Below are positions 1 to 11,286 of a stretch of 64,000 bases of DNA, piece by piece (positions within the stretch are counted from its first letter, which is position 1; every line of letters begins with the position of its first letter). The notes below the pieces were generated by a model. The model ran no database searches. It was not told where the DNA came from and saw only the letters and a program-made list of their open reading frames with translations. The stretch is from contig CAJFCV020000005.1 of the NCBI GenBank assembly GCA_904066235.2, positions 10,349,501 to 10,413,500 of the forward strand, given 5' to 3'. Made by a program: the position numbers and the translations under genes. The stretch comes from Bursaphelenchus xylophilus. Lineage: Eukaryota; Nematoda; Chromadorea; Rhabditida; Aphelenchoididae.

Positions 1-213
1 GATATGGCCAAAAAAAATGTTATGTTCTGTGGCCGCTTCTCTCCGCTTTTCGCCCTACCCTCTCGGCTGCAAACATTGTTGAATATCTCGACTTAACCTG
101 CTAAGAGTTTGCTAGAATTTTTACGAATTGATATACAACCCATACCCAAAGCTCCCGCAAAATGTAAAGCCAATCTGAGCGTCGCGCTTGGAGTATACTT
201 CCCTTGTGCGCTA
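1..213. repeat. Right end of an AGTACTTCCCC-family element
   Basis: The stretch ends with the family terminus (CTGAGCGTCGC-CTTGGAGTA-ACTTCCC near 177-204) and carries the family interior (CCGCTTCTCTCCGC, TCTCGGCTGCAAAC). It is cut by the window start and lies in the intron upstream of exon 235-760. Confidence 0.6.
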
Positions 214-234
214 AAAAAATATCTGAGATTTCAG

Positions 235-2920
235 GCCGACCAGCTGCCAACGACAAGCCGAATCCACCAGCTAAGGTTGCCCTCAAATGCGCAGTTATAA
301 TCATCTTCCTTTCGATACCAATCCTCATCTTCGTATTGATGATGGTAATGTCGGGGGGCTTTGAACCAACGCCCTTGGATCATTTCGACGGCGCTAATGA
401 AACTTTGGCCTCAGTTCCTGACTCAACGTTAGCCCCGTTAAGTGCAGATTCTGATTCTGGGAGTAGTACACAAGCCGCTGCAACGACCACAACGCCCATA
501 GCTGAAGTTACACAAGCGCCAACGGCTCTGACAACCGCTCAAGCGGTTGTTCCAACGCCGGCACCGGCAAATTATGAGCCAAGCGGTCCAACATCAGCCC
601 CTGAGGATGTGAATGAGACAGCTGCAGAGGGAGTCGGCGGAGCGATTCCGGGAGGCGAAGCAAATGAAGAGTCGGAGGGGGATCAAGAGTATGTTGAAGC
701 AAGTTCCGACTTTTCGGGTCGACGACGGTTCGGGGGAATTACAAAATCGGTCAATACGAGGTGTAGGGCAGGCGTAGGAACAAAGTTTATACCAGTCTCT
801 CGGGAAAATAACCCGTTGCAAAGCGATGATAGGCTATTCCAAGGGGTGACGATTCGCCGTTATTTTCCCGACAGGCTGATAGTAGGTGTCGGCCTGGCAG
901 CCGTTGAATTCTCCGCGGACGCTTGGCGGAGGCTTGGCGAGGAAGAATCTGGAAACTTACATTAGCTGTAGCCAACCCTACCTTTCTTGACCCTGAGCTA
1001 TTGCAAAATAGAGAAGAACAAAACTTTCGTCAAAAAACGAAGACCCAAATATTTACTTTGTTTCAGTACACTCCATTTCAAAATGTTAGACACGCCTATA
1101 AAATCTGCAATTGCGGCGTCGACGTGCAGTTGACGGATACGAAACCTTTACAGATTGAAAGAGGAGGTTCGAAAACCTATACCAAAAAATAATCTTTTTT
1201 ATTGCACTGCAATTGCACTTTGCACAAAAGATTTTCCAAATTTTGGGTGTTTCAAAAAGATAGACACGGTTGCTATTTTTGCTAAAAACTTGCGAGTATG
1301 GGCCCCATAGGGCCTGAAATTATTAGTATGACTGTATTGCAACTGTCTGGACTTTATTGAGTTCAAAACGCCCGAATTTTTGTGCAATTTTCCCGGAATT
1401 GCACACATACTTCCGTTTTGTGCAATCTGGCCTGCATCTTTCAGAAGTCCACTTTCTATGGGCACAGACAGTGCAGATGCGACCTATCGTGTGTTATGGA
1501 CTAGATCCAGTCAGTTTTCACTGGTATGCAACAAATTAATGCGTGGAAATTGCAACGAAAACTGATTCGGCTGCTACATGGTCAGCTTTGAAGGCTGCCC
1601 TACGTTTCGAAACAAGCTAGATGCGAAGAAAAACTTCATGAGTGCAATGTTTAGGTTCTCGTAAAAACGTTTAAGTCTGTAGCATATGCAGCTCTGCTTT
1701 AGCGGGTCCGCAGTGCACAAAACTTTTGCGAAACTATGCGAAATAGGCTTAAAAATGGGTCAAAAACGGTTTTTTGGAAACTTTTCTGGCGTTGGCCCGA
1801 CGGAGCCTGGACACAAAGCTTACTTAATAACGCTTGTTTACTGATCGCCAAGATAGTTCGGAGCTTTTTGGGTTGTGAAAACCACAGGCACCCGCTTGAG
1901 GAGCTTTAAAAGTGACGACTATCGTTGCAAAATCAGTTTTCGTTGCAATTTCCGCGCATTTATTTGTTGCATACCAGTGAAAACTGACTGGATCTAGTCC
2001 ATAAAACACGATAGGTCGCATCTGCACTGTCTGTGCCCATAGAAAGTGCACTTCTGAAAGATGCAGGCCAGATTGCACAAAACGGAAGTATGTGTGCAAT
2101 TCCGGGAAAATTGCACAAAAATTCGGGCGTTTTGAACTCAATAAAGTCCAGACAGTTGCAATACAGTCATACTAATAATTTCAGGCCCTATGGGGCCCAT
2201 ACTCGCAAGTTTTTAGCAAAAATAGCAACCGTGTCTATCTTTTTGAAACACCCAAAATTTGGAAAATCTTTTGTGCAAAGTGCAATTGCAGTGCAATAAA
2301 AAAGATTATTTTTTGGTATAGGTTTTCGAACCTCCTCTTTCAATCTGTAAAGGTTTCGTATCCGTCAACTGCACGTCGACGCCGCAATTGCAGATTTTAT
2401 AGGCGTGTCTATCATTTTGAAATGGAGTGTATTATATGTATTATTGCAGTAATACAAGTAAAACTCCAAGCAGTAATAGGTAATAGACTATGTTAGAATA
2501 TTATCAATCTTAGTGTTTCTATCGGTCTGTCGGGAAAAAAGCGGCGGATCGTCGCGCCTGGGAGTCGCTCATCATCGCTTAGCGACTGCAAGGCGCGGCT
2601 TGGGATTCGGTGCGCGATAGCGGCCAGGCGAGACATTTTGCTGCGACGACCTGCCGTTATTTTTCCGACAGACTGATATTTATTCACGGAACCTTCTCCA
2701 AGCCTCCATGCATAAAATGACAAACTGAAAAAAAACCCAGGTGTATTGTAGACTCGAACTATCGTTGGCCCGGAAAGTCGTAGCTTTTGTTGAAGGGCAT
2801 CACACTGACTCTGTTCTACATTTCAGGGATGAAGATTCCGGCTTAGAGCAGGAAACCCAAGAGGTCCATGAGGACAGGAGAAAGAGGAGGCAAACCAATT
2901 TCACCAGGGTTGTGCCATAG
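235..2920 (+). CDS. Single-pass membrane protein, Thr/Ala/Pro-rich, 5' part outside the window
   Basis: Two exons are supported: 235-760 and 2827-2920. The first follows a TTTCAG acceptor at 229-234. It encodes a basic/Pro segment, a hydrophobic helix (about nt 276-353, residues like IIIFLSIPILIFVLMMV) and then a long Thr/Ala/Pro/Ser-rich, acidic stretch typical of an extracellular stalk. The donor after 760 (ACGAG/GTGTAG) is weak, but its phase (two bases left over) matches the acceptor at 2826 exactly, giving the tail DEDSGLEQETQEVHED-RRKRR-QTNFTRVVP and a TAG stop. RRKRR resembles a furin site and NFT is a possible N-glycosylation site. The 2.1-kb intron holds a C-type MITE at each end and a 1.36-kb palindrome. 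The true start lies upstream, because sequence before 235 is transposon. No family recognised; TM orientation is inferred. Confidence 0.6.
793..878. repeat. MITE, C-type, short
   Basis: Left tip CAGTCTCTCGGGAAAATAA and right tip TTATTTTCCCGACAGGCTG, core with CGCCGTTATT. It is 86 bp long, an internally deleted copy lying just inside the intron after exon 235-760. Confidence 0.8.
1069..2429. repeat. Long fold-back (palindromic) transposon with 499-bp arms
   Basis: Left arm 1069-1567 and right arm 1931-2429 are inverted copies of equal length with very few differences, separated by a 363-bp spacer. Ends are CACTCCATTTCAAAATG, and TA flanks both sides (1067-1068, 2430-2431). An 88-residue reading frame is mirrored in both arms, which is a by-product of the palindrome and not evidence of a gene. 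It sits inside the intron of the membrane-protein gene. Confidence 0.9.
2523..2675. repeat. MITE, C-type, full length
   Basis: Tips CGGTCTGTCGGGAAAAAA and TTTTTCCGACAGACTG with inner GCGGCGGATCGTCGCGCC. It lies in the same intron, downstream of the palindrome. Confidence 0.85.
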
Positions 2921-3000
2921 GGTCCAGCACTTGCTGAGATCCAGCAAGAAGGGCGTTTTAGCTTTTTCTCGTCAGATTTCTTGTTGTAGTAATATATTAC

Positions 3001-3164
3001 CAGTCTGTCGAAAAAATAATAAGGAAAATGTCGCTGGGCCGATCGTGGCACTGAATTGAAAAGCAATTTGGTTTTACCGCTTTCTTTTCTCATTTTTTTT
3101 CAATTTCTCGGCGATGACGCGACTTTCGATGCGATTTTGTGCTCATTATTTTCCCGACAGACTG
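3001..3164. repeat. MITE, A-type
   Basis: Left tip CAGTCTGTCGAAAAAATAAT, right end GTGCTCATTATTTTCCCGAC then AGACTG. The interior has the usual AAGCAATTTGGTTTTACCG block. Confidence 0.9.
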
Positions 3165-3622
3165 ATATCAGCCTTGTTTTCATGACCCATCCATCTCTTC
3201 TCCCCGTGACATTTGATTTGTTTTGCTATGTATATAACACTATGATATATTCAACGTGAATTGTAAATATTTATGATATAAATTATGTGCAATCATAACA
3301 TTCACTTCCATGAAGCGCAATTTTATGCACATTATTTATTGGCGTTGGACGTAAAAAATAGAGCGCTCAATCAGTCGCGCAGATGGGTGCAGACGAACCC
3401 CTGAGGGCTTGGGTGCGATGTGTAAGGGTGTCACACACCCTTTTGGTGGGCCGAAAATGATAAGAATTTACAATTTTTACAATCTTCTTTGCTTTGGAAT
3501 GAAAAGAAACGAAGGTAATGAATGGGTGAACGATTTGACCCGAGAACGCTCACTTTGTCAATACAATACAACTAAAAAGTAAAAAGGAAAGAGTAACTAA
3601 AAGATTATCAGTATAATATTTT

Positions 3623-3775
3623 CAGTCTGCCGGGAAAATAATGAACACAATGTCGCTGATACGATCACGTCACTGAAATAAAAAGAAATTTGATTTTGCC
3701 GCGAAACAATTCATTTTCTCAGCAACGATGCGAATTTGAATGCAACAGAGTGCTCATTATTTTCCCGACAGACTG
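3623..3775. repeat. MITE, A-type
   Basis: Tips CAGTCTGCCGGGAAAATAAT and ATTATTTTCCCGACAGACTG. The interior has the GATTTTGCCGCGA block and AACACAATGTCGC in place of GAGCACTCTGTCGC. Confidence 0.9.
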
Positions 3776-4337
3776 ATAGTATATGAAGAAATTGACAGTT
3801 GACTATAACAAGAGAATTGTCATAGGTGGGCCTGTCAGATTTTCTTAAAATCTGGCGCAGACGATGACTGTAGATCACAAATCAACCCCGCAAAGATTTG
3901 ACCTGTTATTTCCCAGCGAAAGCCGATATACCACATTATTTTTCCTATCAGTAGGAAAAATAATGTGGATTGGTCGCACTTTCGCCCGCCATGGACTTGC
4001 GCGGACGATGCGAGACAATTTGCTGCGACAAAGCGCTTTTTGCCACATCTCTGTACATTTGGCGCTGGAAACATGGATCTTTTGTTTAAACGTCATAAAG
4101 AGAAATGTCTACACACAAAAAAATCCTCTTGAAGCTGGCAAAGACATAGTCGACTGTCTTTTTTCTCTGACCGCTTTCCTTGTTTTACATGCCCTCCCGG
4201 CCGCAAAGATCGTTCAATATCTCGGCTGCAGTTGAAGTGCGAGCTAAAACATTCAAGAATTTATATGTGGACCATGCTCCAAGTAGCGGAAAGTTTGAAA
4301 ATTCTGTGCGTCGCAAGATGTGAATTTTCTTGGATGT

Positions 4338-4478
4338 CAGTCTGCCGGGAAAATAATGAGCACTCTGTCGCATTAAAAATCGCATCGCCGCCGGGAAAAT
4401 GAATTGTGTCGAGGCAAAATCAAATTACTTTTTACTTCAGCGAAGCGACAGTGCCCTTACAATCTTCCCGACAGACTG
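4338..4478. repeat. MITE, A-type, decayed right end
   Basis: The left tip is clean (CAGTCTGCCGGGAAAATAAT). The right tip reads ACAATCTTCCCGACAGACTG. Confidence 0.8.
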
Positions 4479-5394
4479 ATGCTTGCTGTAAATGAAGCAC
4501 TTTTTGCAAAGAAAAAATTAAACTTTTGTTTCATAATTCATTTCTTGTGGGCTTCGAATGACGAATTCCTCCCCAAACTCCAGCACGGCAATATTATTTT
4601 AGCCGTCACCGAAGTTAAACTCTCATTTCACCGAATTGCGCACGTTCCATCATCCGTTGGGTGCATTTCCAGTGCGCCGAAAAAAACGTCAACTACTATT
4701 CTTGAAGCGAAAAACCAACAATTTCAGCGCCACCACATCACGATGTGTCATTTATCAAAACTTTGGCGGGGCGAATGTTCGCGAGAGATTCTTCGAAACA
4801 GAGGGCAAATGTTTTGTAATCGCGATGGTATTTTTAGACCGCGATGGGGCGAAAATGTGACAAAATTCCGGAGATTCTCGACCCCCAATGTCGAGAACTT
4901 TCGCCGAAACGTGACCGAGTGTAAGGTCGTGCTGTTTGAACAGTGATTTCTTGTTGCAACGCGCTGCAGTTTCTGCACAAATAACAGTTTATTTTGGAGT
5001 GACTGTTTTCGTAAACAATTGTCATGATGCGATCAAAACACGTCTGGTAATTTCGCGCCTGTTCTCGGGAATTGGCGAACAGCCGAAACTGGTATAATTA
5101 AGTGTATGTAGTTTGGGTAGTCAACAGGTCTGCAGAAGAGGTTGCAAAACAACTCCAAAACATTCGTTAAAGCATTGACGAAGAAGGCAGCCATCAAGTG
5201 CGACGTTTGTATGAGTCTGTCGGGAAAATAATGTGGATTTAAGCCTTTGAGATGTCCACACGAAACCGCCACAGATATGGTCAATTTTTCTCTCTGACCG
5301 CTCTCCGCGTTTCGCACACTCTCTCGGTCACCGAGATCTTTGACTATCTCGGCTGCCCGTGTAAAGCGCAATCTAAAATTTCCAGGACTTGCTA

Positions 5395-5606
5395 TGTAGC
5401 ATCGATGTATAGAACCTAGAAGGAGCCACCGTTGAGCACAGCGTCAAGGAAATATGGAATAGGAATAGAGTTTATTGACACACACAAAAGAGAGAGGCCG
5501 ATTTCGGGAGAAGCAGAATAGAGAATGACTCTGATTTTGGATTGAATTTTGCCTTTATAACGGTTGATCCACGTAGATTCAAAAGGGGGCTAAGTAGAAC
5601 CCAACA
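5395..5606. repeat. Possible solo LTR-like remnant
   Basis: 212 bp beginning TGTAGCATCG and ending CCAACA. A diverged direct copy starts near 25693 and is cut near 25912 by a GGCTCC element. Shared landmarks are GAGCACAGCGTCAAGGAAAT and ACGGTTGATCCACGTAGATT. No flanking duplication or internal retroelement genes are seen, so the LTR call is an inference from the TG...CA ends. Confidence 0.35.
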
Positions 5607-5625
5607 TTAGTATTTTTTATACAGC

Positions 5626-6032
5626 CGGGGACCTGATCCAGTGGCAAAAAACGTAGCATTTTGAATCCCAAAGCATCAAAAAATGTAGCAGAATACCTCC
5701 TTCTCCAAGTAAAAAAGTCCGATTTCAAACTATAAGGCCCTACAAGGCACACTCCCTAAAACCATAGCTTCTATTCATACAGAGGAAGTACAGTGACTTA
5801 ATCCAATGGCAAAAAACGTACCATTTTGCTTCCGGGAAGTATCAAAAATGTGGCAAAATGCTTCACTCTCCAAGTGAAAAAACATAGTTTTGAACGCCTT
5901 CCCTCACAAAAAGAGCGGGCGAGCTTTTGAGATCGGATTTCACTTGGAGAGTGAGGCATTTTGCCACATTTTTTGATACTTTCCAGGTGCAAAATGGTAC
6001 GTTTTTTGCCACCGAATCAATTTCGTCACTGT
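5626..6032. repeat. CAGTGACGGACCTGATCC-family elements, one half and one complete
   Basis: A half copy (5626-5790) is followed by a complete fold-back copy (about 5790-6032) with ends TACAGTGACTTAATCCAATG and a matching end in TTCGTCACTGTA. The interior shows the paired block TGGCAAAATGCTTC / GCATTTTGCCACATTTTTTG. Confidence 0.75.
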
Positions 6033-6778
6033 ATTAGCCTGTCGGAAAAATAAGGTTAATTTGTCGCGCCGCGGAATCGTCCATCATCGCTGCAAAGCCA
6101 CGGCTGAAATTTCGATGAGCATCAGCGAAGAGGCAAGAGATTTAGCTGCGACAATGCCACATTACATCCCCAACATACTACGGGGCATAGCGTCCAGAAT
6201 TTTGCACAGTGCAGCGTTCTCTGTCTTTTGTTTTTGCACAGTGCATTATCGCGAAGATCACTCCAGCGCCATTGCGAACAGATTAGTTGACCCTGCCGTA
6301 AATTTCAGATGATTTTTTCGCGCGCCAAACTTGGAGAGAGCTCGCGAAAGAGTGCATATCGCTGACAAAAGGGCAAAAACGGGAAGTCACGACGACAAAG
6401 GCGCAAGATTTTTGAAAAACGCACGTCCCTCCTACAGTAATCTAGCTGTTTTTTATTGTTCACACTTACAATCATCTTCATTTCCAAGGTCACCCAGTTG
6501 ACATGTGACACAATGATTTTAAATTTACACTGTTGTTGACTACCTTTAAAAACACGGTCGTCGACTTTTTGTTCCTGATTACAATTGGTTAATTGCTTGT
6601 GCTTTTCAATTTATCGTAGTTTGTTTCTGTATGTAATGTACTAGTTGAAAAAAGGCCTTTTAACACTGACTTTTTGAAGGGTTTAACCTGAGGTAAATCT
6701 CTTCGTCTCAATCGGCTTCAAAGCCCAAAAAATCGGCTTCAAAGTTGGGGCAAAATCAAAAGATAAAGTTGACTGACA
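6033..6778. other. Intergenic: B-type MITE left end, otherwise nothing seen
   Basis: A B-type MITE tip starts at 6033 (TAGCCTGTCGGAAAAATAAG, then TTTGTCGCGCC) and loses its right end. The rest is AT-rich sequence in which I see no gene or named element. Confidence 0.5.
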
Positions 6779-7218
6779 GGAGAAGTACTCCGACGCTCAG
6801 GTTTACTTTAAATTTTGCACACACGTCGGGAATGAACTAAATATCAATTCCTGAAAGTTTTAGCTCGCGCTTTGCAGGCGCCGCCGAGATATCGAACGAT
6901 TTTTGCCGCCTAGAGAGCAGGCTAAACGTGGAGAGCGGTCAGAGAGAAAAGCGCTTTTTGGCCATAACTTTGGCAGTTTCGTGCGGAAAAATTTGATTTT
7001 TTGTAGAAACATTATCCTTTACAGTAGAAGTAGGCATGAAAATTTTCGTGCCGAAATTCGACAAAAAGTCCTAAATTTTGGCCCATTTTCGGTCTAAAAA
7101 TGTCGGCTGTTTCTGCAAAGCGCGAGCTAGAATTCTCGCATATCTTAAAAAAATTATTCTAAATTTGCGCCAAGTTTCATCACAATCTAAGCGTCGCACT
7201 TGGAGTACTTCCTCTATG
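6779..7218. repeat. AGTACTTCCCC-family element, complete
   Basis: Inverted ends: CAGGAGAAGTACTCCGACGC on the left, and GCGTCGCACTTGGAGTACTT then CCTCT on the right. The interior includes GAGAGCGGTCAGAGAGAAAA and the GCGCGAGCTAGAATTCTCGC block seen in other copies (19755, 35583). Confidence 0.75.
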
Positions 7219-7487
7219 AGTAGGAAATTGTGCTCCCCGGATGTAACTTCCACTCCGATGACCTTGTTACACCCAGTTTTTAATTAATTATACGATCACG
7301 TATTGTAACATTTGTTTATGCCGCACTTGTCAACATCGTTGGGTTTTCCCAGATTGATGGGCAGCTTAACGCTGTAAACACGATAATTTCTCTTATTACA
7401 CCTTCTGCTTCCTGGATTACTCATCAACGTTTAATAAATATAGTTAAAAACAATAGAAACTTAGAGTGAAATAACGGAAATACAATA

Positions 7488-8719
7488 CAGGGTGACCCAA
7501 AATAACGGAGACAAATTTTTGAAGGGTCCCACCGCGAAACCCGGGCGTTATAAAAACACAAGCGACAGTGGGTAATATTCTATAAGACTTTCTCTATAAT
7601 TCACGAAAATTTGGCGGAGTCATCATGCCGCAGTAAAAAGTTACAGCTTAACAAAAATGATTGATCCGTTTTTTTGGCCCTCAATTTTGGTTCCTTTGTG
7701 TTGCGTAGAGCATGGCTGTACTACAGCCGCAGAAATGGCAAGTTCATTTGTTTTGCTAGACTACTACGTCTCTAAGCAAGCAGTTATGTAGGTTTCTGGG
7801 CTACGGGTTTTTATTTCTACGGTGGTACCAATCTCAACATTGAAGATCGCCATTTTTTCCAAATTTTTTCCATAAAAAATTCAGTTTTTTTAGAATAAAG
7901 CTAAAACCGCTAGAACGTATTCTATTCATAAATACTATAATTCTGGAAAACGCTGTGATTGCTTGCTGGTTGCAACAGATTTTCCTTAACAAGTTTCTCG
8001 CCCAGAACCACCCCATGGCACGCGGCTTCGGGAAAGATGGGTTATCGATAACAAAATGACAAGATAGATAAAAACGGCGCATTCTGCTCCTGTACACTTA
8101 TGAATACGACTCTTGAGAATCAGCCTAGGGCACTTTCGGTCTTTATGTGTCACCGGCTCGACTGGTATTCCGCCTACGGCAAAAATAAGGCAGAATCCTA
8201 GTGATTACCAAATAGCATTCCGTAGAAATTACAAAATGTTTCTCTTTTGGTTCTATGGTGTTCCTTTAATCATGTTCGAGTAACTCATATTACATTTTGC
8301 CTTATCTAACATTTAAACTCCTTTTTACGCCTACATTTTCAAAAAAGGCCGATTTTTGCACTTCAACTGCCTGAAAACACTCGGCTGTAACTTTCGAACC
8401 ATCGATAGTTGAGCTTAGTACGATGGCTCGTTTTAAAGGCCATATTATGATAATTAAGCACAACAAATCTCAAACTATTCCGAATTTTCTTTTTTGAGTA
8501 AGGCAGCTTTCTTGCAAAAAGACCCCACGGGCAGAAAGGCCCGAGTCAACCGGATATATTGATGTGGTTCAAGGCACAAGAGCGTCGTACAACAAAACTT
8601 CCGGTATATAAAACTACACTAACGTGGTACTGTAGTATAAATAAGGAATCACTCATGAATCTTCATAAGTCGCAGAAAAAACGGGAAATCTTTTGTCTCC
8701 GTTATTTTGGGTCACCCTG
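7488..8719. mobile_element. 1232-bp non-autonomous element, copy 1 (CAGGGTGACCC ends)
   Basis: Terminal inverted repeat CAGGGTGACCCAAAATAACG / reverse, flanked by TA on both sides, as in Tc1/mariner-type insertion. A second copy of exactly the same length lies at 60970-62201 inside the second PiT gene. The alignable sequence differs at scattered bases only. Internal frames (for example 7834-8097 minus) are not recognisable transposase. Its own regulation and mobilising enzyme are unknown. Confidence 0.9.
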
Positions 8720-9020
8720 TAATAGTTGCATTTTGCCAAGATAAATATTAAGATTCTTTGATAGTAAAAAGGTTAAAACAGAGGCTTTCAGACAAAATGT
8801 AGTCGTTAAAATGCAATTAAATGTTGGAATTCGGCCGATCATGTCTTTGATGTAAGCCCAGACGCTACAACATCTTCCTTTTAAGACAAAACATGACAAT
8901 AAAAAAGTGTTTTTAGCATACTTCATGATTCGTAAACTGATCACGGAAGTAGGAAGTGGACATAGGCACGTATATAGTTCATAGAATAGTCAGCATAGAG
9001 AATATTCAGAGTATTTTTAT
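8720..9020. other. Intergenic, nothing recognised
   Basis: AT-rich sequence between the 1232-bp element and the next MITE. No exon-like frame or known repeat is seen. Confidence 0.5.
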
Positions 9021-9170
9021 CAGTCTGTCGGGAAAATAATGAGCATGTCGCATCGAAAATTGCATCGCTACGGTAGAAAGTGAATTGTGTCGCGGCAAAA
9101 TCAAATTGCTTTTACTTCAGTGACGTGGTTAGCGCAGCCACTTTGTGCCCATTATTTTCTCGACAGACTG
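9021..9170. repeat. MITE, A-type, full length
   Basis: Near-consensus: CAGTCTGTCGGGAAAATAAT left, ATTATTTTCTCGACAGACTG right, GTGTCGCGGCAAAATCAAAT inside. Confidence 0.95.
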
Positions 9171-9538
9171 ATAACAGAATTTTTGGCAAATTTTTGTCGT
9201 CTCTCCGAAAGAAACAGCTCTCTTCGGGCAGGGAAGACATGCCAAGGGAGGAGAATTTGTTGCATTCAGGAAGCAATTGAACGCGTTTTTGCCACATGAT
9301 CTGCTTGAAATTATGGTGAACGTCCAAGCGTCGTATAGCTTGTTTTTGGCTACCGCCCAAAAAGCGTATTGCACTGCAAAAATTTAAAATTGCACAGTAG
9401 AAAGAGTACCTTTGTTTTTGCAAAGTTCATGTCACAAAAATGAATCCAACGGCCTTGTGAACGCTCTAGTATTGTGCCAATGCCTGAAGGAAAAAACGAT
9501 GGAGAAATTCAGTACGTGTACTGGTAATTATTTTATTA

Positions 9539-9790
9539 CAGTGACGGACGTGATCTACTGGCAAAAAATTAAACTTTTTGCATCCTGGAAGCATCAAAAA
9601 TGTGGCAAAATGCTTCCCTCTCCTAGTAAAAAAAGACTTCGTTTTGAAGGTTTTGAACTTCGCTCACAAAAAAGACCGGGTGCGCTTTTGAAATCGGAGT
9701 TTTTTCACCTAGAGAGGGAAGCATTTTGCCACATTTTTGATACTTCCCGGATGCAAGGTGGTACGTCTTTTGCCATTGAAGCAGGTCCTC
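9539..9790. repeat. CAGTGACGGACCTGATCC-family element
   Basis: Starts TACAGTGACGGACGTGATCT and ends with GCAGGTCCTCCACCGTA, with inverted TGGCAAAATGCTTCCCTCTC / GAGAGGGAAGCATTTTGCC. Confidence 0.8.
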
Positions 9791-9829
9791 CACCGTACTT
9801 TCGTTGAAGACATGTGCAAGACTCCTGGC

Positions 9830-10060
9830 CAGAGATTGCCACGGCTCCGAAGCCGGCTCTTGGCTCCAGCTCAACACCGTATCCGTCGGGAAAATGGTGA
9901 CTTATCGTCGTAACAAAATGTTTCGCCTCGTCGAAAAAAGGGTGTAGTTGCTTACGCATCAAATCTCCCGCCTCGGCTTGCCGTCGCAAAGCGATCTAAA
10001 AAGAGATTCTAACAAGCATTGTAAGGCACAAGGATCCGCCGTTATTTTCCCGACAGACTG
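9830..10060. repeat. Half GGCTCC element adjoining a C-type MITE
   Basis: 9830-9875 is the left end of the GGCTCC family (CAGAGATTGCCACGGCTCCG). From about 9884 a C-type MITE runs to 10060 (right end GATCCGCCGTTATTTTCCCG then ACAGACTG). The junction suggests one element interrupted or truncated the other. Confidence 0.6.
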
Positions 10061-10590
10061 ATATTTTATCACAGTTTCTCAAGCGTTAAAAATAGCGTTA
10101 CAAAATTTGCCGTGGCCCTTTTAATCCCGCAAACACATGACTCATAACCCTTGTTATTCATCAATCGCCGACTTGGAAATGATTAATCTTGCGTTGAAGA
10201 TCAATCGATTCTCGTAAAAGAATCGTCGGATTGATCTCAACCTTGCCGCCGCAGCACTTTTCTGCAGAACAGTTCTCTGTTTTTACAGACTTGTCGAGTT
10301 AACTTTTACTGCAGCGAAATTAGGTAGCCATTTGGAATTGGGTGAAGTATTCTGAACGAGTTTTATGGGTCTAGTCTTTGGCTGTTGTGGGAGCAAGAGA
10401 GTAGTGAGTCGTAAATTGTTTTGGAGGTAATAAAACTAGGTTTCTGGGTAAGGGCAACTCTGCGGTTTTTATGAGTCGCTTGATGTACGAATCGTCATCG
10501 GTGTGTACAATAGGCTACAAGAGTCGTATGGGAACTGTAATTTTTGGATTTTCAAAAAATTTGGAACTTTGTAGAGTGGAAAAGTAGAAT
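10061..10590. other. Intergenic, nothing recognised
   Basis: No exon-like frame with splice sites, no RNA gene and no repeat boundary that I can support. Confidence 0.5.
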
Positions 10591-10738
10591 CAGTCTGTCG
10601 GGAAAATAATGTGGATTCCTCGCTTATTGAAATCGACTATCATCGCTTTGCGACGACTAGTCGCAGCTGGAGATTTTGGTGCCTGACGAGGCGCAAAATT
10701 TGGCAGCGACAAATCCACATTATTTTCCCAACGGATTG
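10591..10738. repeat. MITE, B-type
   Basis: CAGTCTGTCGGGAAAATAAT then GTGGATTCCTCGC; right end AAATCCACATTATTTTCCCA then ACGGATTG. The interior carries the B marker CATCGCTTTGCGACG. Confidence 0.9.
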
Positions 10739-10923
10739 ATACAAGACGGATCAGAAAAGTCTTGACATTTTTTTTTTGTGAGCTGTCGGCGTCGAGAGTG
10801 GCTTTATGCGACAAACAATCGTCACTTTGCGAACTAAAAATTCACTCTGCACTTTTATAGCGTGATATAAGCTTTGACCGCCTGATGAAAAATGCCAAGA
10901 TTTTTGATTTTTGACCCGCATAT

Positions 10924-11070
10924 TAGTCTGTCGGGAAAATAATGAGTATAATTTTGCTGCACCAATCGCGTCGCTAAGGGGAAAATCAATTTCATTTTGC
11001 CGCGGCACAATTCGTTTTCTCGATGCGATTTTTGATGCCACAGAGTGCTTATTATTTTCCCGACAGACTA
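10924..11070. repeat. MITE, A-type
   Basis: Tips TAGTCTGTCGGGAAAATAAT and ATTATTTTCCCGACAGACTA, an end-to-end matched C-to-T change at both outer bases. Confidence 0.9.
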
Positions 11071-11131
11071 ATAGTCATGAAAATTACTGTAGTTGATTAT
11101 AATTTGCACAGACTGCGATATAAAGGGATAT

Positions 11132-11283
11132 CAGTCTGTCGGGAAAATAATGAGCATTCGGTCGCATCGAAAATCGCATCTACCGACGAAAAAATGATTT
11201 GTGTCGCGGCAAAATCAATTTTTTTTACTTGAGCGACGCGATTGGCGTAGCGGCATTGTGTCCATTATTTTCCCGACAGACCG
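11132..11283. repeat. MITE, A-type
   Basis: Left tip consensus preceded by TATCAG context. Right tip TCCATTATTTTCCCGACAGA then CCG. It lies about 60 bp from the previous copy. Confidence 0.9.
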
Positions 11284-11286
11284 ATA

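Larger units (their letters stand above)
2921..5394. other. Intergenic: three A-type MITEs and fragments
   Basis: Holds MITEs at 3001, 3623 and 4338, a lone MITE tip at 5214-5238, and fragments of the AGTACTTCCCC family near 4150-4300 and 5278-5390. I see no gene in 3170-3620, 3780-4140 or 4480-5210; open frames there are short and not shaped like exons. Confidence 0.6.

Noticed and set aside
1199..2299. Two identical 88-residue open frames on opposite strands
   Set aside because: They are the same sequence in the two arms of a palindrome, with no start context, no splice partners and no recognisable domain.
4404..4946. A 180-residue open frame on the plus strand
   Set aside because: It begins inside a MITE, has no family features, and composition is like surrounding non-coding DNA.
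8559..8744. Shared small frame near the right end of both 1232-bp elements
   Set aside because: Similarity is expected from the recent common origin of the elements; no transposase motif is visible.
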